NCBI GenBank assembly: GCA_021736985.1
Contig: JAIPEW010000016.1
Coordinates: 1 to 64,000, forward strand
Length of the DNA: 64,000 nucleotides
Direction: 5' to 3'
Source: Clostridiales bacterium
GTDB taxonomy: Bacteria > Bacillota > Desulfotomaculia > Desulfotomaculales > VENG01
Shown piece after piece: positions 53,080-62,276 of the stretch (position 1 is the first letter of the stretch; each line of letters opens with the position of its first letter). A program made the position numbers and the translations under genes. The notes under the pieces are model-generated. The model saw only the letters and a list, made by a program, of their open reading frames with translations, did not search any database and was not told the DNA's origin.

Positions 53080-53721
53080 ATGAACCTGTCTTATATATTT
53101 ATTACATCTTTTTTAGTGGGACTTTCCGGAGCCATGATGCCCGGGCCCCTTTTAACTGTTACCATTACCGAATCCACCCGGCGCGGGTTCAAAGCCGGGC
53201 CCTTTCTAATCCTGGGCCACGGCCTGCTGGAGGTGGTGCTGGTAATTGCTCTCAGTCTCGGCCTGGCAGCATTTTTGACCCGGGATACGGTAACTACGGT
53301 TATCGCCTTCGTGGGCGGTGCATTTTTATTATGGATGGGCTGGGATATGGCCAGGGCAGCCTATCAAAATAAAGTGACGCTGGACGGCGGGGGAGAAAAT
53401 AATGAAGGTGTGCTGACCGGTTCCCTGCACCCGGTTTGGACAGGGATTTTAGTCAGCCTTGCCAACCCTTACTGGGTAATATGGTGGGCAACCATCGGCC
53501 TGGGCTATATCACCATGTCCTTAAAACTGGGCACTCCAGGGCTGCTTGCCTTCTTTAGCGGGCATATACTGGCCGACCTGGCCTGGTATTCTTTTATTGC
53601 TGCCGGAATCGTTGCCGGCAAACAGCTTTTAAGCCCCCGCGTCTACAGGGGCATAATTCTAGTATGCGGTGGCTTCCTGGTATTCCTGGGAGGCAGCTTT
53701 ATATACTACGGGTTTAATTAA
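53080..53721 (+). CDS. LysE-family amino-acid exporter
   Basis: 213 residues, six membrane helices. The family start FLVGLSGAMMPGPLLTVTITESTRRGFKAGP and the mid-protein SLANPYWVIWWATIG motif are those of LysE/RhtB exporters. Exports amino acids or related small molecules; the substrate is unknown. AAAGGAG precedes the ATG. Confidence 0.9.
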   Translation: MNLSYIFITSFLVGLSGAMMPGPLLTVTITESTRRGFKAGPFLILGHGLLEVVLVIALSLGLAAFLTRDTVTTVIAFVGGAFLLWMGWDMARAAYQNKVTLDGGGENNEGVLTGSLHPVWTGILVSLANPYWVIWWATIGLGYITMSLKLGTPGLLAFFSGHILADLAWYSFIAAGIVAGKQLLSPRVYRGIILVCGGFLVFLGGSFIYYGFN

Positions 53722-53726
53722 CTAAA

Positions 53727-53749
53727 AAGTTGGTGCCAGGCACCAACTT
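53727..53749. terminator. 23-bp palindrome family, copy 7, between convergent genes
   Basis: AAGTTGGTG-CCAGG-CACCAACTT located exactly between the LysE and NERD stop codons. Works as a bidirectional terminator. Confidence 0.8.
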
Positions 53750-54476
53750 ATTTCTTAACAATTTTATTGGCGATATTGTGTATTTCTTCAGGGGATAGTA
53801 CAGGGGCAGCTTTTTGTCGCAGTACATGGTGCAGTTCAGATGTAAGGCAGATGGTAGTGCTGCCCGGCGGTATAACCCGGGAGTTTATACTGTATTTTCC
53901 ATTGGGGTTGGCCAGCACGACAATTGAGTGTACCCTTGTATTCAGGAATTTTTCTAAAGAAGCTGCGTGGGCGGCGTTTTGCTCGGCCGGGTTTTTGTTT
54001 ACCGGGGCCCAGTGTCCCGTGTGAAAATGGTACCAGGTGCCGTTTTCATCGCACCCGGCATTGTTCCAGTTCTTGGTCTCCAGGCAGAAAACCCCTGTGG
54101 GGCTCACTGCAGCATGGTCTATCTGGCTGCCGCCTATAACAATATCGTTGATTATATACCAGCCTTCCGGCAGTTTATCTAATTCATAAGCAACTGCTGC
54201 CTCGCCTTTTAGCCCTTTTAGTCTTTTAGTACTTTCGCTTTCCACCCCGGAAGTGAACATATGATAGCCGTATGTAATCATCATCGCTGCAAAAATCCAG
54301 AATAGGAATAAATAAATCCCGGGCATTACATCTTTTAAATATAATTCTGCAATAAGAATCAAGCCCGTGCCAGTCAACAGCAGCGTAATAAATATCTTTA
54401 ATAATCCCGGTTTCCGGGGAGGTTCTGTATTTACCTGTTTTTTCAACGAGCCGGGCCATTTTAAAGTCTCTGCCAT
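53748..54476 (-). CDS. NERD-domain membrane protein
   Basis: 242 residues. Two N-terminal membrane helices (IFITLLLTGTGLILIAELYL and IYLFLFWIFAAMMITYGYHMF) followed by a nuclease-related domain: LKGEAAVAYELDKLP, DIVIGGSQIDHAAVSPTG and FCLETKNW, giving the E...D...ExK order of PD-(D/E)XK folds. NERD proteins are suspected DNA-processing enzymes of unclear role. Good GGGAGAG site. Confidence 0.88.
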   Translation of the reverse strand: MAETLKWPGSLKKQVNTEPPRKPGLLKIFITLLLTGTGLILIAELYLKDVMPGIYLFLFWIFAAMMITYGYHMFTSGVESESTKRLKGLKGEAAVAYELDKLPEGWYIINDIVIGGSQIDHAAVSPTGVFCLETKNWNNAGCDENGTWYHFHTGHWAPVNKNPAEQNAAHAASLEKFLNTRVHSIVVLANPNGKYSINSRVIPPGSTTICLTSELHHVLRQKAAPVLSPEEIHNIANKIVKK

Positions 54477-54604
54477 ATTTCTCTCCCGCTATTAAATAAT
54501 TACTTATTAGAACTATGATAACACGATTATTTTATTATACAATATGCTTAACTTGTACATATTTACAAGTAAGTTAATATTAATAATTATCGAGGTGCAT
54601 ATTT

Positions 54605-55564
54605 ATGTCATATTTACTTGAGCCGCTGCAAGCAGGTACATTGAAATTAAAGAACCGCCTGGTTATGCCGCCAATGGCTACCGGGAAAGCTGATACCGGT
54701 GGCAAAGTGAGCCAGGAGTTTCTGGATTATTATGATGAAAAATCCAGGGGCGGTAATATATCGCTTATCATCATTGAACACAGTTTTATAAAGCCGGAAG
54801 GAAAAGCCAGTGCAAATATGCTTTCTGCTGCTGATGACAGTGTGGTTGAAGATTTGAGCAAGTTAGCAGGTGTTATTCACGGCAACGATTCAAAGACAAT
54901 GATGCAGGTTAACCATGCAGGAAGCGGAACTACTGAAGAAATAGCCGGGACAGTCCCTGTGGGGCCCAGCGCAGTGCCTCACCCGCGTACAGGGAAAGCC
55001 CCTCGTGAACTTACTCCCCTTGAGATAAAGGACATTATCCAGGCATTTCAAGATGCTGCCCGCCGTACAAAAGAAGCGGGATTTGACGGGGTTGAAATTC
55101 ACTCGGCACACGGCTATTTATTAAATCAATTTTTTTCCCCGCTGACTAACAGGCGCACTGACCAGTACGGGGGAGATGTTCTCAATCGTATCCGCATTCA
55201 CCTCCAGGTGATAGAAGCAGTACGCGATGTGGTAGGGGGAAATTTCCCTGTTCTGCTGCGGTTAGGTGCTTCGGATTTTAAAGAAGGCGGTACAACCATT
55301 GAAGACAGTCAAATTGCCGCCCGGGAATTTGAAAAGGCCGGAGTGAATATTCTCGATATATCCGGCGGCTTATCCGGCTACGCCGTACCGGGCCTCACCG
55401 GTCAGGGCTATTTTGCACCGCTTTCTGAAGCTGTCAAAGAAGTAGTATCTATCCCGGTGATTCTAACCGGTGGAATAACAGAGCAGCAGGCCGCTGAACA
55501 CCTGCTCACTGAAGGAAAGGCAGACCTCATCGGCGTTGGCAGAGCCATAGATAACTTCAAATAA
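54605..55564 (+). CDS. Old-yellow-enzyme-family oxidoreductase
   Basis: 319 residues, a single FMN-binding barrel without the iron-sulfur and NAD(P) domains of its larger relative at 47.1 kb. LKNRLVMPPMAT, MMQVNHAGSG, the active-site block GVEIHSAHGYLLNQFFSPLTNRRTDQYGGD and VILTGGI..GKADLIGVGRA are visible. It reduces alkenes conjugated to carbonyl groups. The barrel is slightly short at the C-terminus. Confidence 0.87.
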   Translation: MSYLLEPLQAGTLKLKNRLVMPPMATGKADTGGKVSQEFLDYYDEKSRGGNISLIIIEHSFIKPEGKASANMLSAADDSVVEDLSKLAGVIHGNDSKTMMQVNHAGSGTTEEIAGTVPVGPSAVPHPRTGKAPRELTPLEIKDIIQAFQDAARRTKEAGFDGVEIHSAHGYLLNQFFSPLTNRRTDQYGGDVLNRIRIHLQVIEAVRDVVGGNFPVLLRLGASDFKEGGTTIEDSQIAAREFEKAGVNILDISGGLSGYAVPGLTGQGYFAPLSEAVKEVVSIPVILTGGITEQQAAEHLLTEGKADLIGVGRAIDNFK

Positions 55565-55585
55565 GTTGATGCCTGTCACCAACTT
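55563..55585. terminator. 23-bp palindrome family, copy 8, between convergent genes
   Basis: AAGTTGATG-CCTGT-CACCAACTT (one mismatch), starting inside the stop region of the oxidoreductase gene and facing the Fic gene. Confidence 0.75.
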
Positions 55586-55590
55586 ATTCT

Positions 55591-56334
55591 TTACAATTCG
55601 GTAGAAACTGTTTCCAGGTGCAGCCGGGTAGATTCTACAGCTGCTTGAACGGTTAGTTCCAGGAAATCATCAAGTTTATTTTCTGAAGAGGCTTTTTCTA
55701 AGGCTTCTAAATATTCCAGCCGGTGCTCTTTTTTAAAGATTGCCGGGGGAAAGCCGCTTTGCATCAAGGAAAAATTCATTAAAAGCCTTGCTGTTCTCCC
55801 GTTGCCGTCTACAAATGGATGTATATGAGTAATTTTAAAATGCAGCAGGGCAGCTCTCTTTACGGGATGTTTATCCTGCCATTTATTATTATATTTTTGC
55901 ACCATATCTTTCATTAAGGCCGGTACTTCAACAGGTGAAGGCGGCTTGTGTTTGCTGCCGGCAATTGTAACGCCGGTATTTCTATATTTGCCGGCGTGTT
56001 CGGAGAAGCTGTTTTTAAGAACCATGTAGTGAACATTTCTTATAAAGCTCTCAGTTAAAGGAATTTCTTCATTAATATAGTCCTCAACGTATTCGATAGC
56101 GTTTCTATGGTCTGTAATTTCCAGGTGTTCTCTCAATGTTTTTCCGCCTACAGTTATGCCTTCCAGTACTACCCGTGTTTCTTTTAAGCTTAATGTATTG
56201 CCTTCAATGGCCGTAGAGTGGTGTGTCCAATCAACTATATACTGTTCTCGCAGTTTTTCTGCTATTGCAGGCGAAAACGGGCGGTAGGAATCTAATTTTA
56301 TTTTAAGTTTATCTAATTGCTGAAATTTGCTCAT
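55591..56334 (-). CDS. Fic-domain protein with N-terminal inhibitory motif
   Basis: 247 residues from ATG 56334. The Fic core HPFVDGNGRTAR (about 172-183) is intact, so AMP transfer from ATP to a hydroxyl on a target protein is possible. An STAIEGN motif (about 40-46) matches the class II inhibitory helix (S/T-x3-E-G/N), which supplies a glutamate that blocks productive ATP binding; activity is therefore autoinhibited. The frame opens ten codons earlier (56364). No antitoxin gene is needed or seen. Confidence 0.9.
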   Translation of the reverse strand: MSKFQQLDKLKIKLDSYRPFSPAIAEKLREQYIVDWTHHSTAIEGNTLSLKETRVVLEGITVGGKTLREHLEITDHRNAIEYVEDYINEEIPLTESFIRNVHYMVLKNSFSEHAGKYRNTGVTIAGSKHKPPSPVEVPALMKDMVQKYNNKWQDKHPVKRAALLHFKITHIHPFVDGNGRTARLLMNFSLMQSGFPPAIFKKEHRLEYLEALEKASSENKLDDFLELTVQAAVESTRLHLETVSTEL

Positions 56335-56490
56335 TTTTTCACGCTCCGGTACAGGTGATACCATATAATTACATTATATGGGCGGGTTATTTAGAAAGTC
56401 AAGTAATATCCGGCGGTAGAAGGAGTTGAGGTAAATCATGGAGAATAAAACCAGTAATAGTTGTCTATTATGGAAATGAGAGGTGATAAA

Positions 56491-56934
56491 ATGAGTATTA
56501 AGGAACAGTTGAAGGCTGATATGAAAGAGGCCATGAAGAAGAAAGAGAAGGAGCGTCTTGCTGCTATAAGGCTGCTCAACTCGGCGATACAAAATAAAGA
56601 AATTGAACAGCATGCCGAACTGGAAGAAGCAGATATCTTAAGTGTAGTCAGCAAGGAAATAAAGCAGACAAAAGAATCTATAGAGGCTTACGAAAAGGCA
56701 GGAAACAGTGAAGAAGTAGAAAAGCTCCGGGCCCGGGTGGAAACCCTGGAAGGCTACCTCCCCCGGCAGATGACAGAAGAAGAGGTAAGAGAGCTTGTCA
56801 ACAGCATAATCGAGCAAAATAACATCCAGGGGAAACAGGACAAGGGTAAACTAATGAAAGTATTAATGCCTGAAGTAAAGGGAAAAGCTGATAACAAAAT
56901 GGTCAGCAGTATAGTAGATGAAATGTTAAGCTAA
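56491..56934 (+). CDS. GatB/YqeY-domain protein
   Basis: 147 residues. SIKEQLKADMKEAMKKKEKERLAAIRLLNSAIQNKEIE and EGYLPRQMTEEEVRELV...KVLMPEVKGKADNKMVS are characteristic of the YqeY family, related to the tail of GatB and thought to touch tRNA. Often encoded near rpsU, but not here. ATG 56491 with GAGAGGTGA is preferred over upstream in-frame codons. Confidence 0.9.
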   Translation: MSIKEQLKADMKEAMKKKEKERLAAIRLLNSAIQNKEIEQHAELEEADILSVVSKEIKQTKESIEAYEKAGNSEEVEKLRARVETLEGYLPRQMTEEEVRELVNSIIEQNNIQGKQDKGKLMKVLMPEVKGKADNKMVSSIVDEMLS

Positions 56935-56935
56935 A

Positions 56936-56958
56936 AAGTTGGTGCCTGTCACCAACTT
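56936..56958. terminator. 23-bp palindrome family, copy 9, between convergent genes
   Basis: AAGTTGGTG-CCTGT-CACCAACTT with A- and T-runs, between the YqeY and ABC-ATPase stops. Bidirectional terminator. Confidence 0.82.
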
Positions 56959-56959
56959 T

Positions 56960-57718
56960 TTAGCTTTCTTCCCAGAGTATTTCCATGATTTCTTTTTTTA
57001 ACGAGGTGAATTCGGAGGAGACTGTTACCCGGTGGTCCCGCGGCCGGGGTATGTCTATTTTGAATTTGTCCCTTATGCGCCCGGGGCGGCGGGACATCAC
57101 GTATACGTTGTCTGCCAGGAGCACTGCCTCGTCTATATCGTGGGTGATAAAGAGTACGGTGGTGCGTTCTTTTTCCATTGCAGAAAGAAGTAGTTCCTGC
57201 ATTTGCGTCCTGGTCTGGGCGTCCAGGGCCCCGAACGGCTCGTCCATCAGCAGCATCTCCGGCTTGTTGGCCATCACGCGTGCAATGGCCACCCGCTGTT
57301 TCATGCCGCCGGACAGCGCCTTGGGAAGTGCATCTTCGAACCCGGTCAGGCCTACCAGCTCGAGGTAGCGCCGGGCTGTTTCCTGCCGGGCCCCGGGCTT
57401 AATCCCTTTTATCTTCAGGCCGAATTCAACATTTTTCTGTACGGTAAGCCAGGGGAACAGCGTATAGGACTGGAATACCATGCCGCGGCCGGCGTCGGGC
57501 CCGGTAATCTCCGCCCCGTTCATCTTTACCGAACCCGTACTGGCCTGTTCCAGCCCCGCAACTATATTGAGCAGGGTGGACTTCCCGCACCCGCTGGGCC
57601 CCACTATAACAGCCAGCTCGTTCTCATCTATCCCCAGTTCTATATCAGAAAGCGCTTCTACACTGTTTTCGCCTTCTCCAAATACTTTACCGGCTCCCTG
57701 CAGGGTTAATTTGCTCAT
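56960..57718 (-). CDS. ABC transporter ATPase (nitrate/sulfonate/taurine type)
   Basis: 252 residues. Walker A VGPSGCGKST (about 39-48), Q-loop VFQSYTLFPW, signature LSGGMKQRVAIAR, Walker B LLMDEPFGALD and H-loop ITHDIDEA. Powers the importer formed with the two genes before it. Its ATG overlaps the permease stop by 4 bases. Sequence class SsuB/TauB; the true substrate (sulfonate, nitrate, riboflavin- or pyrimidine-like) is not deducible. Confidence 0.93.
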   Translation of the reverse strand: MSKLTLQGAGKVFGEGENSVEALSDIELGIDENELAVIVGPSGCGKSTLLNIVAGLEQASTGSVKMNGAEITGPDAGRGMVFQSYTLFPWLTVQKNVEFGLKIKGIKPGARQETARRYLELVGLTGFEDALPKALSGGMKQRVAIARVMANKPEMLLMDEPFGALDAQTRTQMQELLLSAMEKERTTVLFITHDIDEAVLLADNVYVMSRRPGRIRDKFKIDIPRPRDHRVTVSSEFTSLKKEIMEILWEES

Positions 57719-58509
57719 TTACGGGCACCTCCTTTTTCACTCCATGGTACTGCTTTTTCTGTTATCAATTTAAAGAGGTGGTCCGTTACCAGCCCCAGCA
57801 GGCCGATGATGATCAGCCCGGCAAATATGCGGTCTACGGCAAGGAAGCGCTGGGCCCTTAATATCATGTAGCCCAGCCCCGAATTGGCAGCTACCATTTC
57901 CGCCACTACCAAATAGGTCCAGGCCCAGCCGATGGTAATGCGCAGGCTGTCCATTATCCCCGGCAGCGAAGCCGGTATCAATACCATGCGGTAAGACTGC
58001 CATTTAGTTGCTCCCAGTGTAGAAGCTGCCCGCAGTAAATCTTTTGGTACTCCTGCAGCGGCATCGCTGACCAGCAGAACCAGTTGAAAGAAAGTGCCCA
58101 GGAAGATAACCGCAAACTTTTGCAGGTCGCCAATCCCGAAGTACAGCAGGGTAAGGGGAACCAGGGCTACTACCGGCAAGTAGCGGGCAAAGTCAACAGT
58201 AGGCTCAAAAAGTGCCTCTGCCTTCCTGGAAGTACCGATAAGCATGCCGATGGGAATGGCCGTGATTACTGCCAGGGCCCAGCCTACCATTACCCGGTAG
58301 GTACTGGCCAGCGTGTAGTGGATCAATATACCTTCCCGGTGCATTTCTCCGAAGGAGCTGAAAACTGCTCCCGGAGTAGGTAAAAATATGTCTTTTACTA
58401 TACCCCCGTAAGAGAGGAGGCACCAGATCGAAGCCAGAACTACGAAAGAGAGCAGGGTGAGTCCCCGGTTATTAAGTTGGTATATAATTGGTGCCTTAAA
58501 TTTGGACAT
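57715..58509 (-). CDS. ABC transporter permease (SsuC/TauC type)
   Basis: 264 residues with six membrane helices. The BPD permease domain has the EAA-like loop in AASTLGATKWQSYRMVLIPASLPGIMDSLR. It starts directly after the binding-protein stop and overlaps the ATPase gene by 4 bases, so the three proteins are made together. Confidence 0.92.
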   Translation of the reverse strand: MSKFKAPIIYQLNNRGLTLLSFVVLASIWCLLSYGGIVKDIFLPTPGAVFSSFGEMHREGILIHYTLASTYRVMVGWALAVITAIPIGMLIGTSRKAEALFEPTVDFARYLPVVALVPLTLLYFGIGDLQKFAVIFLGTFFQLVLLVSDAAAGVPKDLLRAASTLGATKWQSYRMVLIPASLPGIMDSLRITIGWAWTYLVVAEMVAANSGLGYMILRAQRFLAVDRIFAGLIIIGLLGLVTDHLFKLITEKAVPWSEKGGARK

Positions 58510-59514
58510 TTATTCTGCAGCCTCTTTTACATACTGGTCTGTGATAAGTTTATGCACGTCAACTTCTTTTTCAATAATGCCCTTGTTTTGCCAGAATCCT
58601 GCAGCCCGCTGGGTTACACTATATATACTCTCATTAGAATTCTGGTCAAAAAATGACAGGTTTTTATCTTTTCCGAAGAAAGTTACGCCCTCAACCATGG
58701 CAGCTATTTCTGCTTTATCCAGCCCCAGGGCGTCAGCCATTATCTTATTCCCTTCGTCGGGATTTTCACGGTACCAGTCGACAGCCTTGTACCATGCCTT
58801 CGTCAGCCCGTCAACTGCTTCCGGGTGTTCATCTACAAAGTCTTTGCGCATTGTAATCACGTCTACAATAGTGCGGGGGAAATCTTCGCTGCTTACCAGC
58901 ACGTGCCCGCCTTCACGCTTGGAAGCGTTTGTCAGCCACGGTTCCCAGACTACTGCTGCGTCCAGTTTTCCGGCCACGAAAGCAGACCCGGCATCTCCGG
59001 CTCCCATTTCTTCTATGTTCACATCTTCTTCTGCCACGCCGTACTTATCCAGCACAGTCAGGAAAAAGAAATACGCGGTGGAGGACTTGTCCAACCCGAT
59101 AGTGGCGCCTTCCAGGTCTTCTATGTTGTCAATGCCCTCTTTGGCGATTATCCCGTCTCCGCCTGACGATTCATCCATGGCAAAGATAAATTGTTCCGGT
59201 GTGCCCTTGGCGTAGTGGATTACTTCCCTGTCCAGCACGTTTCCCAGGCCTTCGATTTGCCCGGATGCCAGGGCCCCGGCGTACTGCGACTCGTTTTCGA
59301 TAACCACCAGCTCCGGAGCAATATTATTTTCCGCAAAAAAACCCTTCTCCTGTGCAATATACAGGGGTGCATACCCTACCCAGGTAGCATGGGCAACTTT
59401 AAATTCCACAGGCTCGCTGGCGTCTTTTTCAGCGTTATCACTGTTTCCGCCGCAGCCGGAAACAGCCAGCATGCAAACAGCTAACAAAGCAACTAACCAC
59501 CATATCCTTTTCAC
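58510..59514 (-). CDS. ABC transporter substrate-binding lipoprotein (SsuA/TauA/NMT1-like)
   Basis: About 334 residues. Lipoprotein signal with lipobox AVSGC (cysteine ~21). The mature part is an NMT1/THI5-like periplasmic-binding fold: WVGYAPLYIAQEKGFF, QIEGLGNVLDREVIHYAKG, AAVVWEPWL. The GTG at 59514 is chosen because GAGGAG lies 8 bases upstream; an earlier GTG (59523) is too close. First gene of the three-gene importer. No TPP-riboswitch signature is visible upstream. Confidence 0.9.
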   Translation of the reverse strand: MKRIWWLVALLAVCMLAVSGCGGNSDNAEKDASEPVEFKVAHATWVGYAPLYIAQEKGFFAENNIAPELVVIENESQYAGALASGQIEGLGNVLDREVIHYAKGTPEQFIFAMDESSGGDGIIAKEGIDNIEDLEGATIGLDKSSTAYFFFLTVLDKYGVAEEDVNIEEMGAGDAGSAFVAGKLDAAVVWEPWLTNASKREGGHVLVSSEDFPRTIVDVITMRKDFVDEHPEAVDGLTKAWYKAVDWYRENPDEGNKIMADALGLDKAEIAAMVEGVTFFGKDKNLSFFDQNSNESIYSVTQRAAGFWQNKGIIEKEVDVHKLITDQYVKEAAE

Positions 59515-59615
59515 TGCACACACTCCTCACTATAAAAATTAGAACTAAAATCTAATAATTCTACGTTAATTCGACATTACCTTCTTGCATTAACATTTTA
59601 ATTATCTAAAGCAAT

Positions 59616-59638
59616 AAGTTGGTGACAGTCACTAACTT
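59616..59638. repeat. 23-bp palindrome family, copy 10
   Basis: AAGTTGGTG-ACAGT-CACTAACTT (one mismatch), between divergent genes. Confidence 0.78.
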
Positions 59639-59704
59639 TTTAAATTACTATAGATATTTTTGGGTAAATTATTTAAAAATAAGATTAATGCTGGGAGGAG
59701 GGTT

Positions 59705-60694
59705 ATGCTGGTGTTTCCCAATATATATGGTATTAAAGCTGAAAAGACACAAAAAATGCTAAATGTATCGGAAGCTTATAATCTATGGGATATACTTAGC
59801 GCAAAATATATGGCTTTTGAACGGATACAGCTGTGGGAAAATTATGCCCATGACACTGATTTAAAGTATTTTCTGGGCTCTGTTCTGAAATCTATGCAAA
59901 AGAATGTAAGATCCCTGGAGAAAGAGATAGAAAAGTACGGTTTGCACGGGCCCGAAGGACAAGTCTCCGACGTCTGCTCGGCTGTGAATTCGCAGGCGCT
60001 AAGGGATGAATATATCGCTATAGACATGTTTGAGTTCATGCAGGAAAGTATAGAAATGCTCTTGCGGGTAATCAGGACAAGTACTACCAATGACAGGCTG
60101 CGAGACTTGTTTACCGGTATTCTCAAGGAAGCAGTGGAGGCAGCGGATGATTATATGAAGTATTTAAAGTTTAAGGGATGGGTAAGAACGCCTCCTATGT
60201 ATCCCAATATTCCTATTGGAGTGGAGGAAAAATTGGATGCCGGGGAGGCATTTCATTTATGGGATCATTTAACCTTCAGAAACGATAACATAGAGCAAAC
60301 TCAAAGATATCTTGCTTTTGCTAATGACGGCGATTTCAAGGTGCTTTTGAAAAAGGGTTTGCAGGATGTCTTGAGAGATCAGGCCGATATGCTGGAAAAG
60401 GAGTTGAAACACTTTGGACTGCCGCTGCCCGTAAGGCCGCCCAGGGTTTCTACCAAAGTAGAAAATACAAATATTATGAATGACGATAACATGTTCCGCC
60501 ACATATTTAATGGAATTCAGGGGGCGGCTATAATTCATGCCCAGGCATTCAAGTCAAGCGTTACCAACGATAGGATACGCAAAATATTTAAAAATCTTTT
60601 ATATTCAGAAGTCAAAATCCAGGACCGTATTATCAGGTTCGGCAAATACAAGGGATGGTTTAACATCGTACCGGAGTACATCACCGCCAGATAA
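59705..60694 (+). CDS. DUF3231-family protein, two ferritin-like halves
   Basis: About 329 residues built as a tandem repeat. Each half has an AY/FxLWD opening (SEAYNLWDILSAKY; GEAFHLWDHLTFRN), a four-helix pattern and a TNDRLRDLF / TNDRIRKIF motif followed by ..KFKGW / KYKGW. This is the DUF3231 layout, common in endospore formers and related to spore coat-associated ferritin-like proteins. ATG 59705 follows a strong GGAGGAGGG; the longer frame from 59660 lacks a site. Confidence 0.8.
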   Translation: MLVFPNIYGIKAEKTQKMLNVSEAYNLWDILSAKYMAFERIQLWENYAHDTDLKYFLGSVLKSMQKNVRSLEKEIEKYGLHGPEGQVSDVCSAVNSQALRDEYIAIDMFEFMQESIEMLLRVIRTSTTNDRLRDLFTGILKEAVEAADDYMKYLKFKGWVRTPPMYPNIPIGVEEKLDAGEAFHLWDHLTFRNDNIEQTQRYLAFANDGDFKVLLKKGLQDVLRDQADMLEKELKHFGLPLPVRPPRVSTKVENTNIMNDDNMFRHIFNGIQGAAIIHAQAFKSSVTNDRIRKIFKNLLYSEVKIQDRIIRFGKYKGWFNIVPEYITAR

Positions 60695-60715
60695 GTTGGT
60701 GCCTGTCACCAACTT
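60693..60715. terminator. 23-bp palindrome family, copy 11
   Basis: AAGTTGGTG-CCTGT-CACCAACTT beginning at the DUF3231 stop codon. Confidence 0.8.
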
Positions 60716-60932
60716 ATTGCGGGTGTGAGAGAGATCCTGCAAACAATATGATTCCTGTTTGGCATGCTTATTCTTTTATTGCTGTAGGGAAGGGCTGCTG
60801 CCTGAAAAGATTCTCCCTGGTAACACCTGAATTCCCCGCTTTGCTGCATCATGGGGTGGCTTTTTTCAATTATATTTCCCCCATTCTATGTTTAATATTT
60901 TAGACGACACAACTGCCGGGTTTGTTCTCAAT
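60716..60932. other. Non-coding stretch between palindromes 11 and 12
   Basis: About 215 bases with no supported gene, promoter or RNA. It is of interest only because identical-family palindromes flank it on both sides. Confidence 0.5.
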
Positions 60933-60955
60933 AAGTTGGTGACAGTCACCAACTT
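60933..60955. repeat. 23-bp palindrome family, copy 12
   Basis: AAGTTGGTG-ACAGT-CACCAACTT, about 70 bases upstream of the deacetylase gene. Confidence 0.82.
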
Positions 60956-61028
60956 ATTAGAGGAGGTGGTAAAAGGTGCTAGAAGTTATATAAATTAGAA
61001 ATTTGTATTTTTGGGGGAGGAAATTTTC

Positions 61029-61886
61029 TTGGGATTACAGGATAGGCGTAAGCTTCTATTTTTAATAATTTTTATAGGAATAGCTGTATCAATAGTTAAT
61101 TATTTTACTGGAGAAGAAAGTGACGGCGGGGGAGTAGTTATATTAACATATCATGATATAGTTACGGGAAAGCCTCAAAGCAGTGCACAAATAAATGCTG
61201 CTGATTTTAAAGAACAGGTGAAGTATTTATATAAAAAAGGGTATAATGTGCTCTCTCTGGATGAATTTATAAATTATTATAACCAGGGGAGTTTTCCTGA
61301 AAAATCAGTAATGATTACTTTTGATGACGGCTATCGATCTTTTTATACCAGGGCATACCCTATTCTCTTAAAATACAATTTTCATGCTGTAATTTTTCCT
61401 GTTGTAGGTTCGATACCAGGTTTGAAAAAAGATAAAACATGGAATCCTCATCTCAGTTTTCATGAAATGAGGTTAATGATAAAAAAAAGCGGGCTTATAG
61501 ATGTAGGGTCGCATACATTCAGTCTTCATAATATAAGTTCAAATGGAAAAGTGGGGATTATGCGGTGCCAGGATGAGAGTACGCCTGAGTACATAAATCG
61601 TATCCGCCAGGACTTAAGGGTTTCAAAAAATGTTTTAGAGTTGGAAACAAATTTAAAAATAAATACTATAGCTTGGCCTTACGGCAAAAGTACTTATTTA
61701 GCAGAGCAAATATCTGAAAATTTAGGGTATAATGTTTTTTTTACCGTTCGCCCCGGAGTATGTACCCCGAAAACTTCGTTAAGGGATGTACCACGTTTTA
61801 TTATTGAAAAAGGTGAACTGAGTAATTTTAAAAAAATTATAGAAAATCCTGGTTTATATGCTGAAAAGGTTGAAAGTAAAACGTGA
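61029..61886 (+). CDS. Membrane-anchored polysaccharide deacetylase
   Basis: About 285 residues from TTG 61029 (GGGGGAGG 8 bases upstream). An N-terminal membrane helix (LLFLIIFIGIAVSIVNYF) anchors an external NodB domain: VVILTYHDIV, ITFDDGYRSFY (catalytic and metal Asp, about 96-106), VGSHTFSLHN (His) and IAWPYGKS. It removes N- or O-acetyl groups from cell-wall or surface glycan, in the manner of PgaB/IcaB-type enzymes. Confidence 0.87.
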   Translation: MGLQDRRKLLFLIIFIGIAVSIVNYFTGEESDGGGVVILTYHDIVTGKPQSSAQINAADFKEQVKYLYKKGYNVLSLDEFINYYNQGSFPEKSVMITFDDGYRSFYTRAYPILLKYNFHAVIFPVVGSIPGLKKDKTWNPHLSFHEMRLMIKKSGLIDVGSHTFSLHNISSNGKVGIMRCQDESTPEYINRIRQDLRVSKNVLELETNLKINTIAWPYGKSTYLAEQISENLGYNVFFTVRPGVCTPKTSLRDVPRFIIEKGELSNFKKIIENPGLYAEKVESKT

Positions 61887-61889
61887 TAA

Positions 61890-61932
61890 AAAAAACTCCC
61901 TGCGGTTTCCACGCAAGAGAGTTTTCTTTTAG
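61890..61932. terminator. Hairpin between convergent genes
   Basis: AACTC-CC-TGCG ... CGCA-AG-AGAGTT with T-rich tails on both strands, shared by the deacetylase and small membrane-protein genes. Confidence 0.7.
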
Positions 61933-62135
61933 CTTCCCATTATGGTGGGGCCCCCGAACAGAATACCTGAGATGATCAACAGCCTGAAAGCTTGCCAGAA
62001 GGTTATTGATTTTAACCCGAAGACATCAGGCATGGTTATGTTCCACAGCCATTGTAATAATAAGGTAATAAGAAAAAATAATCCAACAATTAACAAAATT
62101 GCAAGCGGAGCTAATCCTGCAGCATTGGGAATCAT
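61929..62135 (-). CDS. Small two-helix membrane protein
   Basis: 68 residues. Helix one (LAPLAILLIVGLFFLITLLLQWLW), the conserved-looking MPDVFGLKSITFWQAFRLL segment, then helix two (LLIISGILFGG). GGGAGAG precedes the ATG. Small proteins with this VFGL-x-ITFWQAF motif occur widely and are unnamed. Function unknown. Confidence 0.75.
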   Translation of the reverse strand: MIPNAAGLAPLAILLIVGLFFLITLLLQWLWNITMPDVFGLKSITFWQAFRLLIISGILFGGPTIMGS

Positions 62136-62276
62136 TTTGATTCTCTCCCTTTTAGATAGTAATGTAAATATTGTAAAACATATATCTTAAAAAGTATAGA
62201 GGCAGGATATAGTTAAATCTTGTTAGAATTTACATTTGTAGATTATAATTGATTTTATTTTTAGGGAGTGAGTTGG

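Noticed and set aside
59524-59700. TPP or other riboswitch upstream of the NMT1-like transporter
   Set aside because: No CUGAGA/ACCUG-type core found on the minus strand; the region is AT-rich with one 23-bp palindrome.
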